Shown: positions 8,819-17,518, counted from the first letter of the stretch. The stretch: DNA of 64,000 nucleotides from Leptolyngbya sp. Cla-17 (GCF_016807185.1 NZ_JAEVYN010000002.1:552528-616527); one strand, 5' to 3'. A program made the numbers and translations. Notes: generated by a model not told the origin, from the letters alone.

Positions 8819-9187
8819 CTAGCAATAGGGAGAAATATCTTCGCCGCATTCATCAGCCAAATAGCACAGGGAGCGGAAACGCAACCCAACCACTTGATCA
8901 TAAAACGGGTTGAGCTTGCACAGGGGTGGAATATGCAAAACGGGGCGACCAAAGAATTTAATGGTGCGCTCAAACGGACATTGAGCGGGGATCACTGAGC
9001 ATAAGACGTGGGCAGTATCGCGATCGCAAATCTCAATTCCATCTAGCCATTGACGAAGGGGCTTCAACGGCGCAAACGGTGTTTTCACCGGTGATTGAAT
9101 TGCCTTGGGTTTCGCTGAAATTTCAGAAGCAATCCACATAAAACGAGTGGCTTGAAGCGATTCAGGTTCGTAGTGAGCGCGTTCCAT
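8819..9187 (-). CDS. Mo-dependent nitrogenase C-terminal-domain protein
   Basis: This encodes about 122 residues. The C-terminal 80 match the small cyanobacterial domain named after the C-terminus of some Mo-nitrogenase-associated proteins: RQWLDGIEI, HVLCSVIPAQCPFER, HIPPLCKLNPFYDQVVGLRFRS and CYLADECGEDI. The conserved cysteines suggest a metal or redox role, but the function is unknown and no nif gene lies nearby. The start at 9187 was chosen because GAGGAAAA precedes it at good spacing; a longer frame from 9262 is open but less likely. Confidence 0.75.
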   Translation of the reverse strand: MERAHYEPESLQATRFMWIASEISAKPKAIQSPVKTPFAPLKPLRQWLDGIEICDRDTAHVLCSVIPAQCPFERTIKFFGRPVLHIPPLCKLNPFYDQVVGLRFRSLCYLADECGEDISPYC

Positions 9188-9348
9188 ACATGTTTTCCTC
9201 ACTTTTAGTGGGTTATTTTCCCGGTGGTAGCTACACAGGTTCAGCCAATGATTACTGGACAAACTGAATTTAATTGTGAGCTTTTACAGTCTAGTAGCAA
9301 CGTCGATGATCGTGTTCAGGATGTTGGTGATCGGAAGGTCGGTTTTCT

Positions 9349-9648
9349 TTACCTGACAATGCCATATTGCCCAGAACACTCAAGTTTTTTATGAGCAAAA
9401 TCACTGAGATTTTGATAATCCTCTATTCGACTAGACAAACAATACTGAATGAACGATAGAAGAGTTTGTTCCTTGCCATACGGAAATTCTGACAACTTAC
9501 AGCAATTTTCAAACGAGAGACCATGAATTTCAATAACGATGAGGCGGCATGGCGAAGGCCATTCAAAACGCTTGTGAGGCAGATTGTCAATTCTTATCCA
9601 CCCATTTACCCTCTCTCTTCTATTTGAGAGGATTCTGTAATGATCCAT
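9349..9648 (-). CDS. Hypothetical protein, 99 aa
   Basis: This open frame has protein-like composition (CRLIVIEIHGLSFENCCKL, LLSFIQYCLSSRIEDY) and fills an otherwise empty gap before the TetR gene. There is no signal peptide, membrane segment or motif that I recognise. It may be a real small cyanobacterial gene or chance. Divergent spacing to the TetR gene is 65 bp. Confidence 0.35.
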   Translation of the reverse strand: MDHYRILSNRRERVNGWIRIDNLPHKRFEWPSPCRLIVIEIHGLSFENCCKLSEFPYGKEQTLLSFIQYCLSSRIEDYQNLSDFAHKKLECSGQYGIVR

Positions 9649-9713
9649 AGCGCAACGATCGCTACAAGCCGTCTATATTACAAGATAGTGCTACAGCACC
9701 TTGTTCATGGGCA

Positions 9714-10352
9714 ATGCCTAAAACACTTATGCAATCCTATCAAGCCCCCACTTCGGAATCTGAACCCCGCACTCGTATCCTCAAGTCGGCACTAAAACTG
9801 TTTGCTCGACAGGGCTACGATGGAACTACCACAAAAGATTTGGCAGAAGCGGCAGGTGTGGCAGAGGGCACATTGTTTCGCCACTTCAGCAACAAAAAAG
9901 CCATTTTGATTGAGGTGGCGACCCAAGGCTGGATTGATATTTTGACCGATTTATTGACGGAACTGAGCGGCATGGGCAGCTATAAAGCAGTGGCACAGGT
10001 CATGCGGCGGCGAATGCTGCACCTGAGCGAAAATGCCGATATGCTCAAGGTTTGCTTCCTAGAGGCACAGTTTCATCCCGATTTGCGCGATCGCATTCAA
10101 ACTGAAGTGATCGAAAAAATGACTGATGTTGCTGAAGCGTTTTTTCAAACCGCTATGGATCAAGGCGTGTATCGCCCGATGAATCCCAAAATGGTGGCGC
10201 GAGTATTTTTAGGAATGTTTGCGGTCGCTGGATTTAGCCAGAGCACAGTGATGTCTCCTGCCGCTGCCGCCGCCGAGATGCAAGACCTAGCAGAAGCCCT
10301 GGCAGAGATCTTTTTGAATGGTGTGCTGGTCAAAGGCGAACACGCGCATTAA
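9714..10352 (+). CDS. TetR-family transcriptional regulator
   Basis: This is a 212-residue repressor-type protein. The N-terminal helix-turn-helix is clear: RILKSALKLFARQGYDGTTTKDLAEAAGVAEGTLFRHFSNKKAIL without gaps in register, about residues 22-66. The C-terminal ligand domain is all-helical and ends in an Ala-rich helix. The aminopeptidase gene starts 24 bp downstream on the same strand, so they are likely cotranscribed and the regulator may control that unit. The ligand is unknown. Confidence 0.88.
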   Translation: MPKTLMQSYQAPTSESEPRTRILKSALKLFARQGYDGTTTKDLAEAAGVAEGTLFRHFSNKKAILIEVATQGWIDILTDLLTELSGMGSYKAVAQVMRRRMLHLSENADMLKVCFLEAQFHPDLRDRIQTEVIEKMTDVAEAFFQTAMDQGVYRPMNPKMVARVFLGMFAVAGFSQSTVMSPAAAAAEMQDLAEALAEIFLNGVLVKGEHAH

Positions 10353-10376
10353 ACCTTACGATGATAGGCACCCTCT

Positions 10377-11774
10377 GTGTCTGCTGCAATCATGCGAACT
10401 CTGCACCCAATCACCCTTGCTGAAGCGCTCAAAGTAAGACGAGAAAAGCTGGCGCGATTAGTCGATTTTCCGATCGCTTTATGGTCGGGGCGCAGCAGTG
10501 CGCGCAACTTTCCAGCGAATACCTATCCATTTCGGGCAAGCAGCCATTTTCTTTATTTTGCGGGATTGCCTTTGGAGAATGCCGCGATTTGTTTAGAGCA
10601 GGGCAAACTAACGCTGTTTATGGATGATGCGAGTGCAGCGAGTGCGCTGTGGCATGGAGAGTTGCCCACACGAAACGCGATCGCTCAACAAATCGGTGCA
10701 GATGCTGCTTATCCGTTAGCTCAGTTGCAAGCAATGGTAAAGGACTGCGCCACTGTGCTGGTGCAAGATTCGGCGAGTTGCCACTGGCAATCTCAAGTAT
10801 TAAATCGGGCGATCGCTTCCGCTGACGGAGCCAAAGGCAATGATTTAGCGCTAATCCACGCGATCGCGACTTTGCGAATGACTCACGATGCGGCGGCGAT
10901 CGCGGAACTTCGTCATGCTGCTGATGTGAGCATTCAGGCGCAGCAAGCAGGAATGGCAGCTACCCGCACTGCTAAAACGGAAGCTGAAGTGAGAGCGGCG
11001 ATCGAACAGGTGATGATGGCAAACAACATGACCACCGCTTATACCAGCATTGTCACGGTTCATGGGGAAGTGCTGCACAACAATCAGTATCACCATGAAT
11101 TGCAACTGGGGGATCTGCTGCTGGTGGATGCGGGGACGGAGACGACTTCTGGTTGGGCGGCGGATATTACCCGCACATGGGCAGTATCGGGCAAATTTTC
11201 ACCCACCCAACGCGCCATTTATGACATTGTGCTACTGGCGCATGACCTCTGCATTGCCACGATAAAACCAGGCGTTGAATACCAAGAGATTCACCTGACC
11301 GCCGCTAGGATGATTGCTGAAGGATTAGTCGATCTAGGCATTCTGCGCGGCAATCCTACAGATTTAGTGGAAATGGATGCTCACGCGCTATTTTTTCCTC
11401 ACGGGATTGGGCATCTGTTGGGGTTAGATGTACATGACATGGAAGATTTTGGCGACCTGGCAGGTTATGCCCCAGGCAGACAGCGGAGCGATCGCTTTGG
11501 CTTGGGCTATTTGCGACTCAACCGACCGTTGCAGACGGGAATGCTGGTGACGATTGAACCCGGTTTCTATCAGGTGCCCGCAATTTTGAACGATCGCGCC
11601 CGACGAGAAAAGTACGGCGATGTCGTCAACTGGGATCGCTTAGCAGAGTTCTCTGATGTGCGCGGCATTCGAATTGAGGATGACGTGTTGATCACAGCCA
11701 CCGGAACGGAGGTACTGACGGCTGCATTGCCAACCCGTATTGAGGCGATCGAGCAATTGATCAGTGGGAATTAA
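10377..11774 (+). CDS. Xaa-Pro aminopeptidase (M24B family)
   Basis: This metallopeptidase should remove an N-terminal residue preceding proline. The N-terminal domain (about 1-170) carries the family segment SARNFPANTYPFRASSHFLY. The pita-bread catalytic domain follows, with the metal ligands in VDAGTETTSGWAADITRTW, PHGIGHLLGLDVHD, TIEPGFY and GIRIEDD. Two dinuclear-site Asp, one His and two Glu are present, so it should be active. At 465 residues it is near the usual length. The start may be GTG 10377 or ATG 10392; both keep the domain intact. It probably forms an operon with the TetR gene. Confidence 0.88.
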   Translation: MSAAIMRTLHPITLAEALKVRREKLARLVDFPIALWSGRSSARNFPANTYPFRASSHFLYFAGLPLENAAICLEQGKLTLFMDDASAASALWHGELPTRNAIAQQIGADAAYPLAQLQAMVKDCATVLVQDSASCHWQSQVLNRAIASADGAKGNDLALIHAIATLRMTHDAAAIAELRHAADVSIQAQQAGMAATRTAKTEAEVRAAIEQVMMANNMTTAYTSIVTVHGEVLHNNQYHHELQLGDLLLVDAGTETTSGWAADITRTWAVSGKFSPTQRAIYDIVLLAHDLCIATIKPGVEYQEIHLTAARMIAEGLVDLGILRGNPTDLVEMDAHALFFPHGIGHLLGLDVHDMEDFGDLAGYAPGRQRSDRFGLGYLRLNRPLQTGMLVTIEPGFYQVPAILNDRARREKYGDVVNWDRLAEFSDVRGIRIEDDVLITATGTEVLTAALPTRIEAIEQLISGN

Positions 11775-11796
11775 TCTGGAGCAATGCTCCGTAAAC

Positions 11797-12702
11797 TCAA
11801 ATTGATTCTGCTTTCTCAGTCAAACGCTCTAGGCTCAATCGCAGAATGGATAAGCTCAAGATGATTAAAAACATCACTAATCCGATCGTACAGGCATAGC
11901 TCATTTCCAGATTTTGAAAGGCTTGCTCATACAGGTAATAGACTAGCGTTTTGGAGCTATTGCGCGGTCCACCCTGGGTCATGATGTAGAGTTCTTCAAA
12001 GGTTTTGGTGGCGGATATGGCAGAAATCACGGCTACCAACAACAAATAGGGGCGCATCAGCGGCACAGTGATATCCCAATGTTTTTTGATGCCATCGGAA
12101 CCATCGATCGCAGCGGCTTCGTATAAATCTTGGGGAATCGCCTGTAATCCTGCCAGGTAAATCACCATGTAGTAGCCCAGTCCTTTCCACACCGTCACTG
12201 CCATAACGCTGAAAATTGCCAAAGCCGGACTGGTGAGCCAGGGCACGGCTGGAACAGCAAACATCCTCAACAACTGATTGAGCAATCCATTATCTGCATA
12301 GAGCCACTTCCAGGCGATGCCTGCAACCACCATGGAAATGACCACGGGCACATAGAATGCCGCCCGAAACCACTGAATACCGCGCAGCTTTTGATTGACT
12401 AAAATTGCCAGTGCCAGCGGAACGGTGACCAAAATTGGCACAACACAGATTAAGTACAAAAAGGTATTGCGGAAGGTTTGCCAAAAAACGGGGTCAATCC
12501 AAAGGCGCTGAAAGTTCTTAAAGCCAATCCACAGGGGCGGCTGAGTCAGGTCATATTCATAGCGAGTAAAGCTGAGGAAGAAGGCTTGTAGGGCAGGGTA
12601 GAAAACCGTCAGGCTCAACACTATCAGGGCAGGTAGCAAAAACAGGTAGGGCGTAAGCTTGGCATAAAGGCGATCGCTGTTTTTAGATTTCCAGGGGGGC
12701 AT
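11797..12702 (-). CDS. ABC sugar transporter permease (MalF/LacF type)
   Basis: This 301-residue inner-membrane protein has about six hydrophobic spans. It carries the ATPase-contact loop EAAAIDGSDGIKKHWDITVPLM, with EAA at its start and the conserved Gly, as in carbohydrate-uptake permeases. The opening YLFLLPALIVLSLTVFYPAL is typical. No second permease, ATPase or classical sugar-binding protein lies beside it. The two binding-protein genes on the other side of its start are divergent, and whether they work together is unknown. A 22-bp gap separates it from the convergent aminopeptidase gene. Confidence 0.88.
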   Translation of the reverse strand: MPPWKSKNSDRLYAKLTPYLFLLPALIVLSLTVFYPALQAFFLSFTRYEYDLTQPPLWIGFKNFQRLWIDPVFWQTFRNTFLYLICVVPILVTVPLALAILVNQKLRGIQWFRAAFYVPVVISMVVAGIAWKWLYADNGLLNQLLRMFAVPAVPWLTSPALAIFSVMAVTVWKGLGYYMVIYLAGLQAIPQDLYEAAAIDGSDGIKKHWDITVPLMRPYLLLVAVISAISATKTFEELYIMTQGGPRNSSKTLVYYLYEQAFQNLEMSYACTIGLVMFLIILSLSILRLSLERLTEKAESI

Positions 12703-12901
12703 GGGGCAATTTTCGCAAGTCGTCTAGCTCATCATACTGGGTGGGATGTGGTTGTCTAATTCTCCGAAATGGTCGATCGCGTTCATGAAGTTAGCTTTAT
12801 CAACTGCGATCGCAAATTATCAGCAACTCCTGATAATTGTGATACTAAGAAGACAAAGGTTGATGTCAATTCCGCACCGTCTCCTAACCTGCATTGCACC
12901 T

Positions 12902-14623
12902 ATGAACCTAAGTTGGCGATCGTACAATCGATGCATTATTCCCCTCGTTGGGCTGTTGCTGCTGAGTAGTTGCAGCCAGAAAACCAACAATCCATCCGCT
13001 CAAACTCAATATCCCGGATTTGAAGTTAAGTTTTTGGTGGGTAGCGCCCTGTCAGAGGTTTGTAATCAGACTGCCGAAAAATTCAACCAGCAGCGCCCCA
13101 AACTGGATGATGGCAAGGAGTTTTTTCTGTCTTGCAAAGCAGAAGGTAGCGGCGATGTGGTCACCGATGTGGCTTCTAAGGCGCAGCAGTTTAAATCGGG
13201 GACTCTTCCAGCAGATTCGCCAGATTTTCCTGTCTTGGTTTCTGTGGATGGTGAAATCTATCAAAGCCAGTTGATTTATCAAATGAATCAACTGTTTCCG
13301 GGGCAAAAGTATATTCCTGACATTACCGATTCACCGCTGATTGCCAACAGTCCGATAGTGCTGATGGCGCAAGCGGATGTCGCCCCAGGTCTGCAAAAGG
13401 TAGATAACCCGTTTAAGGTGTTGGGAACTGCCAAAACCCATAAAGATATTGATCCCGCGAGTCCAGCGATCGCGATTCACTATGTCCAAACGGCTCCCAC
13501 CCGCTCCAACTCTGGGTTGCAAACCCTCGTCTCGCAGTTTGCTTCCGTTTCTGGCAAGCGCCCAGAACAACTGACAGTCGAGGATGTCACCCGCTACCAG
13601 CCTCAAGTGCAGCAGATTCAAAGCAAAGTCACTCGCTACGGTACGTCTACCAATTCCCTTGCAAAGGCGATGGTGAAAAATGGCGCGTTTTGGGCATCGG
13701 TTGGCTCGGTCTACGAATCTTCCGTAATTGAAGCTAACTCCACGCTGCAACCAGGACAACAGCGCTATCAAGCGATTTATCCAAAGTCTACTTTCTCCTC
13801 TAATATGCGGGTGATTTTGCCCAAAGCTCCCTGGGTTAGCGCGGATGAAAAAGCAGCCGCAGAGAAGGTGATTACCTATTTGCAAACACCAGAAGCTCAA
13901 GAAATTGTCACCAGTTTAGGGTTACGACCTGGAAAACCCGGAGTTGCTCTCAGCCCCAAATTTACTGCCGAGTTTGGGGTAAATCCTCAAGCGCGGTACG
14001 ACTCTTACCGTCCGCCTAAACCAGAAGTAGTCAATGCCATGCTGAAATCGTGGCAGCTTACTGCTAAGAAACCTTCGCTGGTGGTGGTAGTGGTTGATTC
14101 CTCTGGTTCTATGACTGGTAATAAGCTTCCAGCCGTCCAAAGCACGCTGCAAACCTACGTCAACAGCTTGGGACCGAAAGATAAAATTGCGCTGATTGAC
14201 TTTGATTCCGAGGTGCGTGCGCCTGTGATGGCAGATGGCACTCCAGAAGGACGCGATCGCGGCATCCAGTTTATCAGCAGCCTCAATGCTGATGGCAGCA
14301 CCCGTCTGTATGATGCCACGCTTTCGGGTCGCAACTGGCTCCAGCAAAATCTTCGCAAAGATGCCATCAACGCTGTGTTGGTGTTGACCGATGGCGAAGA
14401 TACCGGCTCTTCGATCAATTTGGATGGACTCAACGCCGAACTGCAAAAAAGTGGCTTCAACAGTGATCAACGCATCGCCTTATTCACAGTTGGCTATGGC
14501 AACGAAGGGGAATTTGACCCCAACGCTTTGAAAAAGATTGCTGATTTAAATGGTGGCTATTACTCTAAAGGCGAACCAGAAACGATCGCCAAGCTGATGG
14601 CAGATTTACAGGTGGAGTTTTAA
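12902..14623 (+). CDS. Lipoprotein with solute-binding and VWA domains
   Basis: This protein of about 573 residues is set out as a lipoprotein. The signal is NRCIIPLVGLLLLSSCSQ, with lipobox LSSC. A periplasmic binding-protein-like domain (about 30-345) follows and contains APTRSNSGLQTLV. A von Willebrand A domain (about 390-570) has the metal-site motif DSSGS and later LTDGEDTG. VWA domains bind protein partners through Mg2+. The binding domain resembles molybdate/sulfate-type extracellular binding proteins. The PTRSNSG motif recurs in the binding protein at 15535, so the two are related. Start 12902 was chosen because it gives a clean lipoprotein signal; 12863 is an alternative. The ligand is unknown. 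Confidence 0.8.
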   Translation: MNLSWRSYNRCIIPLVGLLLLSSCSQKTNNPSAQTQYPGFEVKFLVGSALSEVCNQTAEKFNQQRPKLDDGKEFFLSCKAEGSGDVVTDVASKAQQFKSGTLPADSPDFPVLVSVDGEIYQSQLIYQMNQLFPGQKYIPDITDSPLIANSPIVLMAQADVAPGLQKVDNPFKVLGTAKTHKDIDPASPAIAIHYVQTAPTRSNSGLQTLVSQFASVSGKRPEQLTVEDVTRYQPQVQQIQSKVTRYGTSTNSLAKAMVKNGAFWASVGSVYESSVIEANSTLQPGQQRYQAIYPKSTFSSNMRVILPKAPWVSADEKAAAEKVITYLQTPEAQEIVTSLGLRPGKPGVALSPKFTAEFGVNPQARYDSYRPPKPEVVNAMLKSWQLTAKKPSLVVVVVDSSGSMTGNKLPAVQSTLQTYVNSLGPKDKIALIDFDSEVRAPVMADGTPEGRDRGIQFISSLNADGSTRLYDATLSGRNWLQQNLRKDAINAVLVLTDGEDTGSSINLDGLNAELQKSGFNSDQRIALFTVGYGNEGEFDPNALKKIADLNGGYYSKGEPETIAKLMADLQVEF

Positions 14624-14627
14624 AGGT

Positions 14628-14720
14628 GCGGAGTACGAGGTGCTAAGTACAAAATTTAAAGCACCGAACTCTGAACACCGAACTCTGAGCACCGAATTCT
14701 AAACACCGAACGCCCCTTGC
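14628..14720. repeat. Short intergenic repeat cluster
   Basis: The unit CACCGAACTCTGA and close variants recur about four times, after GTGCGGAGTACGAGGTGC and before a C-rich run. Similar material (GTGCGGAGT, GAGTTTTGAG, C-rich runs) lies at 15463, 18330, 24713 and 56038. It looks like a dispersed short tandem repeat of the kind common in filamentous cyanobacteria. Confidence 0.6.
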
Positions 14721-14739
14721 CCCTCATCTTTCCCTTGAT

Positions 14740-15462
14740 ATGAAACTGGCAAATCCTTTATTCTATCCCTTGGCTGTTTTGACGGGTGCCGTAGTGTTGG
14801 TTGCCGGAGTGCGGTTGGCAAATCTGCCGTCATGGGTGATGTTGCCGATGGCAGCGGCGATCGCAACGGGCGGTGCGATGGTGCAAAAAGCCTCTGAGCC
14901 AACGCCCATTTTAGAAAATCCAGCGTTAGATCAGGAATTGAAATCGGCTCGGTTGCAAGCGACCAATTTGGCAGCCAAGGCAAACAGTTTGCGGCAAGAG
15001 GCAAGCCGTTTGTTAAGTGAAGCGAATCAGATGGATCTCTTGGTGATGGTGCAGTCTGCTTGCGATCGCGCCGTGGAACTTCCTGCCAAAATTGATCAGC
15101 TAACTCGGCGAATGCATGGGGCTGATTCCCTTTTAGCCGTAGACGACTTAGAGCAACAACTAGCAGAAGTGACGACTCGCATTCCGACTAGTGCGGGTGT
15201 TGCCCGTGACCAACTCAACCGCCTCGCTTACAGCCTGCGCCACAATATCCAAATGGCACGCCAAGGAGAAGATGCTCGTCAAGCCCAAGTGGTGAGCCTC
15301 TCTACCCTGATTCTTGACTCGGCTGGAGTACTGCAAGGAATGCAAAACCAAATCCGTACCGCTAACTTGACCGACGCAGATCAAGCTGAAGAACTGCGAT
15401 CGCTGAGCAACGAATTCAGCTTTTTCCAAGAACACATCGGGCTAATAACGAATGGCAAGTGA
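14740..15462 (+). CDS. Membrane-anchored coiled-coil protein
   Basis: This 240-residue protein has two N-terminal hydrophobic segments (LFYPLAVLTGAVVLVAGV and WVMLPMAAAIATGGAM). A long helical, Gln/Glu/Leu-rich region runs to the end, with heptad-like stretches (LQATNLAAKANSLRQEASRLL, LEQQLAEVTTRI). I do not recognise the family. It lies between two related solute-binding proteins on the same strand, so it may be a membrane scaffold for them; that is inference from position. No enzymatic motif is seen. Confidence 0.65.
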   Translation: MKLANPLFYPLAVLTGAVVLVAGVRLANLPSWVMLPMAAAIATGGAMVQKASEPTPILENPALDQELKSARLQATNLAAKANSLRQEASRLLSEANQMDLLVMVQSACDRAVELPAKIDQLTRRMHGADSLLAVDDLEQQLAEVTTRIPTSAGVARDQLNRLAYSLRHNIQMARQGEDARQAQVVSLSTLILDSAGVLQGMQNQIRTANLTDADQAEELRSLSNEFSFFQEHIGLITNGK

Positions 15463-15515
15463 TGAGGGGCGAGTTCTCAATTTTGAGTTTTGAGTTTTGA
15501 GTTTTTACTTTGCAC
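15463..15515. repeat. TTTTGAG tandem repeat
   Basis: About three head-to-tail copies of TTTTGAGT lie between the coiled-coil gene and the next binding-protein gene. The same motif occurs at 24760 and 56065. It is a short tandem repeat without coding potential. Confidence 0.6.
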
Positions 15516-15534
15516 TTACGCAAGGATTTTAGCA

Positions 15535-16647
15535 ATGAAAAAGAAAGATCAACTGACTCGGCGATCGCTGCTCTCAGGTGCCATCATTCTGACCGCCCTG
15601 GTTTTAGCCTATGCGCCCATTCCTGGGTTGAGACAGGCGATCGTGGTGGTCAGCGGCACGGAACTTCAAGAACCGCTGCAAGCGATGGAAGCCAAATTCA
15701 AACAGGCTCATCCCAACATTGATCTGACACTTAAGTTTCAAGGTTCGCAGGAACTGGTCAACAAATATCTGAACGACCAGAATGACTTTAAACCGACAGT
15801 TCTGATTCCTGCCAATGGCGATCTACTCAAAGAGCTAGAAACCCGCTGGAAAACTCAAAACAACAGCGACCCGTTTCAGGAAGCGCCTCGCCCCATAGCA
15901 AAAACGATGCTTGTAGCGATCGCTTGGGCAGAACGTGGCAAAGCCTTGTTTCCCGATGGCAGCTTCCGCTGGGAGCGTTTAGAGCAGGCGATGCAAAGCG
16001 GCTCTTGGGATAAGCTCGGTGGACAAAAAGACTGGGGCAGCTTTGATTTTGTCATGACTGACCCCACTCGCTCTAACAGTGGGCAACTCACCCTCAGCCT
16101 ATGGCTGCAATCCAAACTGGGTGGAACGCTGACGGCAGCCGAGTTGAATTCTCCGAATGCTCAATCTTTAGTGAGTTTAGTCAAGCGATCAGTCTATCAA
16201 CCGCCCCGATCCAGCGATGCATTGCTGCAAGAGTTCATCGTTAGAGGTCAGAATGATGCCGATGTAGCAACGGTATACGAAAGCAATGTGCTGTACCGCT
16301 GGCAGCAATCGGCAACTACTCAGGGCAAGCCGTATCAGATTTACTACTTGAACCCCACGATGGAAACCACTTCTACTGCCGCGATCGTTCAACGCGATGT
16401 GGATAGCGGCAAAGCCAATGCTGCTAAGCAGTTCCTTGACTTTTTGACCCAGCCAGAGCAGCAGGCTGTCTTTGTACAATATGGCTTTCGTCCTGTGAAT
16501 GCTTCCGTCGATCTCCAGTCCGTACCCAATAGCCCCTGGCGGCAAAATATCCCTGGCAGTGAAGTAAAGCCGGCGACTCAAATAGTTCCGCTACCCGATG
16601 CATCGGTAATAGAAGAAATTCAGCGCCTATGGGAGCGATCGAATTAG
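15535..16647 (+). CDS. Extracellular solute-binding protein
   Basis: This 370-residue protein has an N-terminal export segment (TRRSLLSGAIILTALVLAYAPI; a twin Arg precedes the hydrophobic stretch). A binding domain follows, with IVVVSGTELQEPLQAME, FVMTDPTRSNSGQLTLSLWL and FLDFLTQPEQQAVFVQYGFRP. That ending is typical of molybdate/iron-type extracellular binding proteins. The DPTRSNSG segment pairs it with the VWA lipoprotein at 12902, from which it may have arisen by duplication. The start at 15535 follows AAGGATTTTAGCA. No permease or ATPase is encoded alongside. The ligand is unknown. Confidence 0.8.
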   Translation: MKKKDQLTRRSLLSGAIILTALVLAYAPIPGLRQAIVVVSGTELQEPLQAMEAKFKQAHPNIDLTLKFQGSQELVNKYLNDQNDFKPTVLIPANGDLLKELETRWKTQNNSDPFQEAPRPIAKTMLVAIAWAERGKALFPDGSFRWERLEQAMQSGSWDKLGGQKDWGSFDFVMTDPTRSNSGQLTLSLWLQSKLGGTLTAAELNSPNAQSLVSLVKRSVYQPPRSSDALLQEFIVRGQNDADVATVYESNVLYRWQQSATTQGKPYQIYYLNPTMETTSTAAIVQRDVDSGKANAAKQFLDFLTQPEQQAVFVQYGFRPVNASVDLQSVPNSPWRQNIPGSEVKPATQIVPLPDASVIEEIQRLWERSN

Positions 16648-16811
16648 CGCCTGATTCGATCCTATCTTGCTCAAAAACAAGAGCTAAACTATTGGTAGTC
16701 TGTTCAACCTTGATGAAGACACAGCCGAAAGCTGATAGCTTGGTCTTGTCAAACACAAAATTCTCTAAAGTTGCCAGCAAGACCCTGTCATACTCAATTA
16801 AACCGTTGTTT

Positions 16812-17138
16812 ATGAAATTGTTGTTTGTTTGCAGCAAGAACCGATTACGCAGTCCTACTGCTGAAGCAGTATTTGCAGGGTATGAAGGATTAGAGGTAGA
16901 TTCAGCGGGATTAGATCGAGAAGCAGAAATACTATTGAGTAGCGAAGCAATTCAATGGGCAGATATTATCTTTGTGATGGAAAAGTCTCATCGAAGCAAA
17001 CTCTCAAGAAAATTTCAGTCCTACCTCAAATGTAAACGAGTGATCTGCCTAGATATTCCTGATGAGTATGAGTATATGGAGTCAGCTCTAGTGGAGTTAC
17101 TGAAGAGAAAAGTGATGCCACTGTTGGGAACTTTTTAA
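16812..17138 (+). CDS. Small protein-tyrosine-phosphatase-like protein
   Basis: This encodes 108 residues. LLFVCSKNRLRSPTAEAVF gives the phosphatase loop C-x5-R-S, as in the low-molecular-weight tyrosine phosphatase fold and the small COG4551 group. The core strand DIIFVMEKSH is also present. It lacks the DP-containing C-terminal loop of classical LMW enzymes, reading CLDIPDEYEYM instead, where Asp may serve as acid. The start at 16812 was set by homology to the phosphatase N-terminus; the frame is open further upstream. The substrate is unknown. Confidence 0.75.
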   Translation: MKLLFVCSKNRLRSPTAEAVFAGYEGLEVDSAGLDREAEILLSSEAIQWADIIFVMEKSHRSKLSRKFQSYLKCKRVICLDIPDEYEYMESALVELLKRKVMPLLGTF

Positions 17139-17327
17139 AGGAAGCTAAATTAGGAAATCTTTAAGGTGATTTGGTGAGAGCTAATTGTAAAAGTTAACAA
17201 AGCTATGGGGCATGATAACCCTGCTTGCACACCGATGGTATCAAGGCTGTCTGTAAGAAGGAAGACGTTACTAACAGCGGGTAAAGCAGAGCGATAGAAA
17301 AACTGTCTAAACAAGTGTGAAATGCAA

Positions 17328-17369
17328 CGAGCAATGAGCTTCTTCCAGCTTGAAGAAGCTCATTGCTCG
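17328..17369. repeat. Perfect 18-bp inverted repeat
   Basis: The arms CGAGCAATGAGCTTCTTC and GAAGAAGCTCATTGCTCG pair perfectly around a six-base loop, CAGCTT. No T-run follows on either side, so it is not a standard terminator. It might be a processed RNA, a transcription pause or a transposon remnant. Confidence 0.7.
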
Positions 17370-17473
17370 CAGTTGGGAAACCGATCAATCCCAAGTCGGA
17401 GCTTGGTTACTGACCCAGTTTCAAACGGGATCGCTTTGACAGGGAAACTCTTGCCTTTCATAATCCATAAGCA

Positions 17474-17489
17474 GTCCAAAATTTTGGAC
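17474..17489. promoter_or_regulatory. 16-bp palindrome upstream of lpxA
   Basis: GTCCAAAATTTTGGAC is a perfect palindrome 29 bp before the lpxA ATG. The position and symmetry would suit an operator for a dimeric regulator. The regulator is unknown. Confidence 0.4.
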
Positions 17490-17518
17490 AGTGTGTACAG
17501 CGTGGGAATGAGGACGAG

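Larger units (their letters stand above)
17139..17518. other. Non-coding gap with hairpin and palindrome
   Basis: This 380-bp gap has no convincing gene. It contains a perfect 18-bp inverted repeat at 17328-17369 and a perfect 16-bp palindrome at 17474-17489, listed separately, and the leader of lpxA. Confidence 0.6.

Noticed and set aside
13331..14470. Two long minus-strand frames opposite the VWA lipoprotein
   Set aside because: The plus strand has a full lipoprotein with recognisable domains; the antisense frames have no recognisable features.
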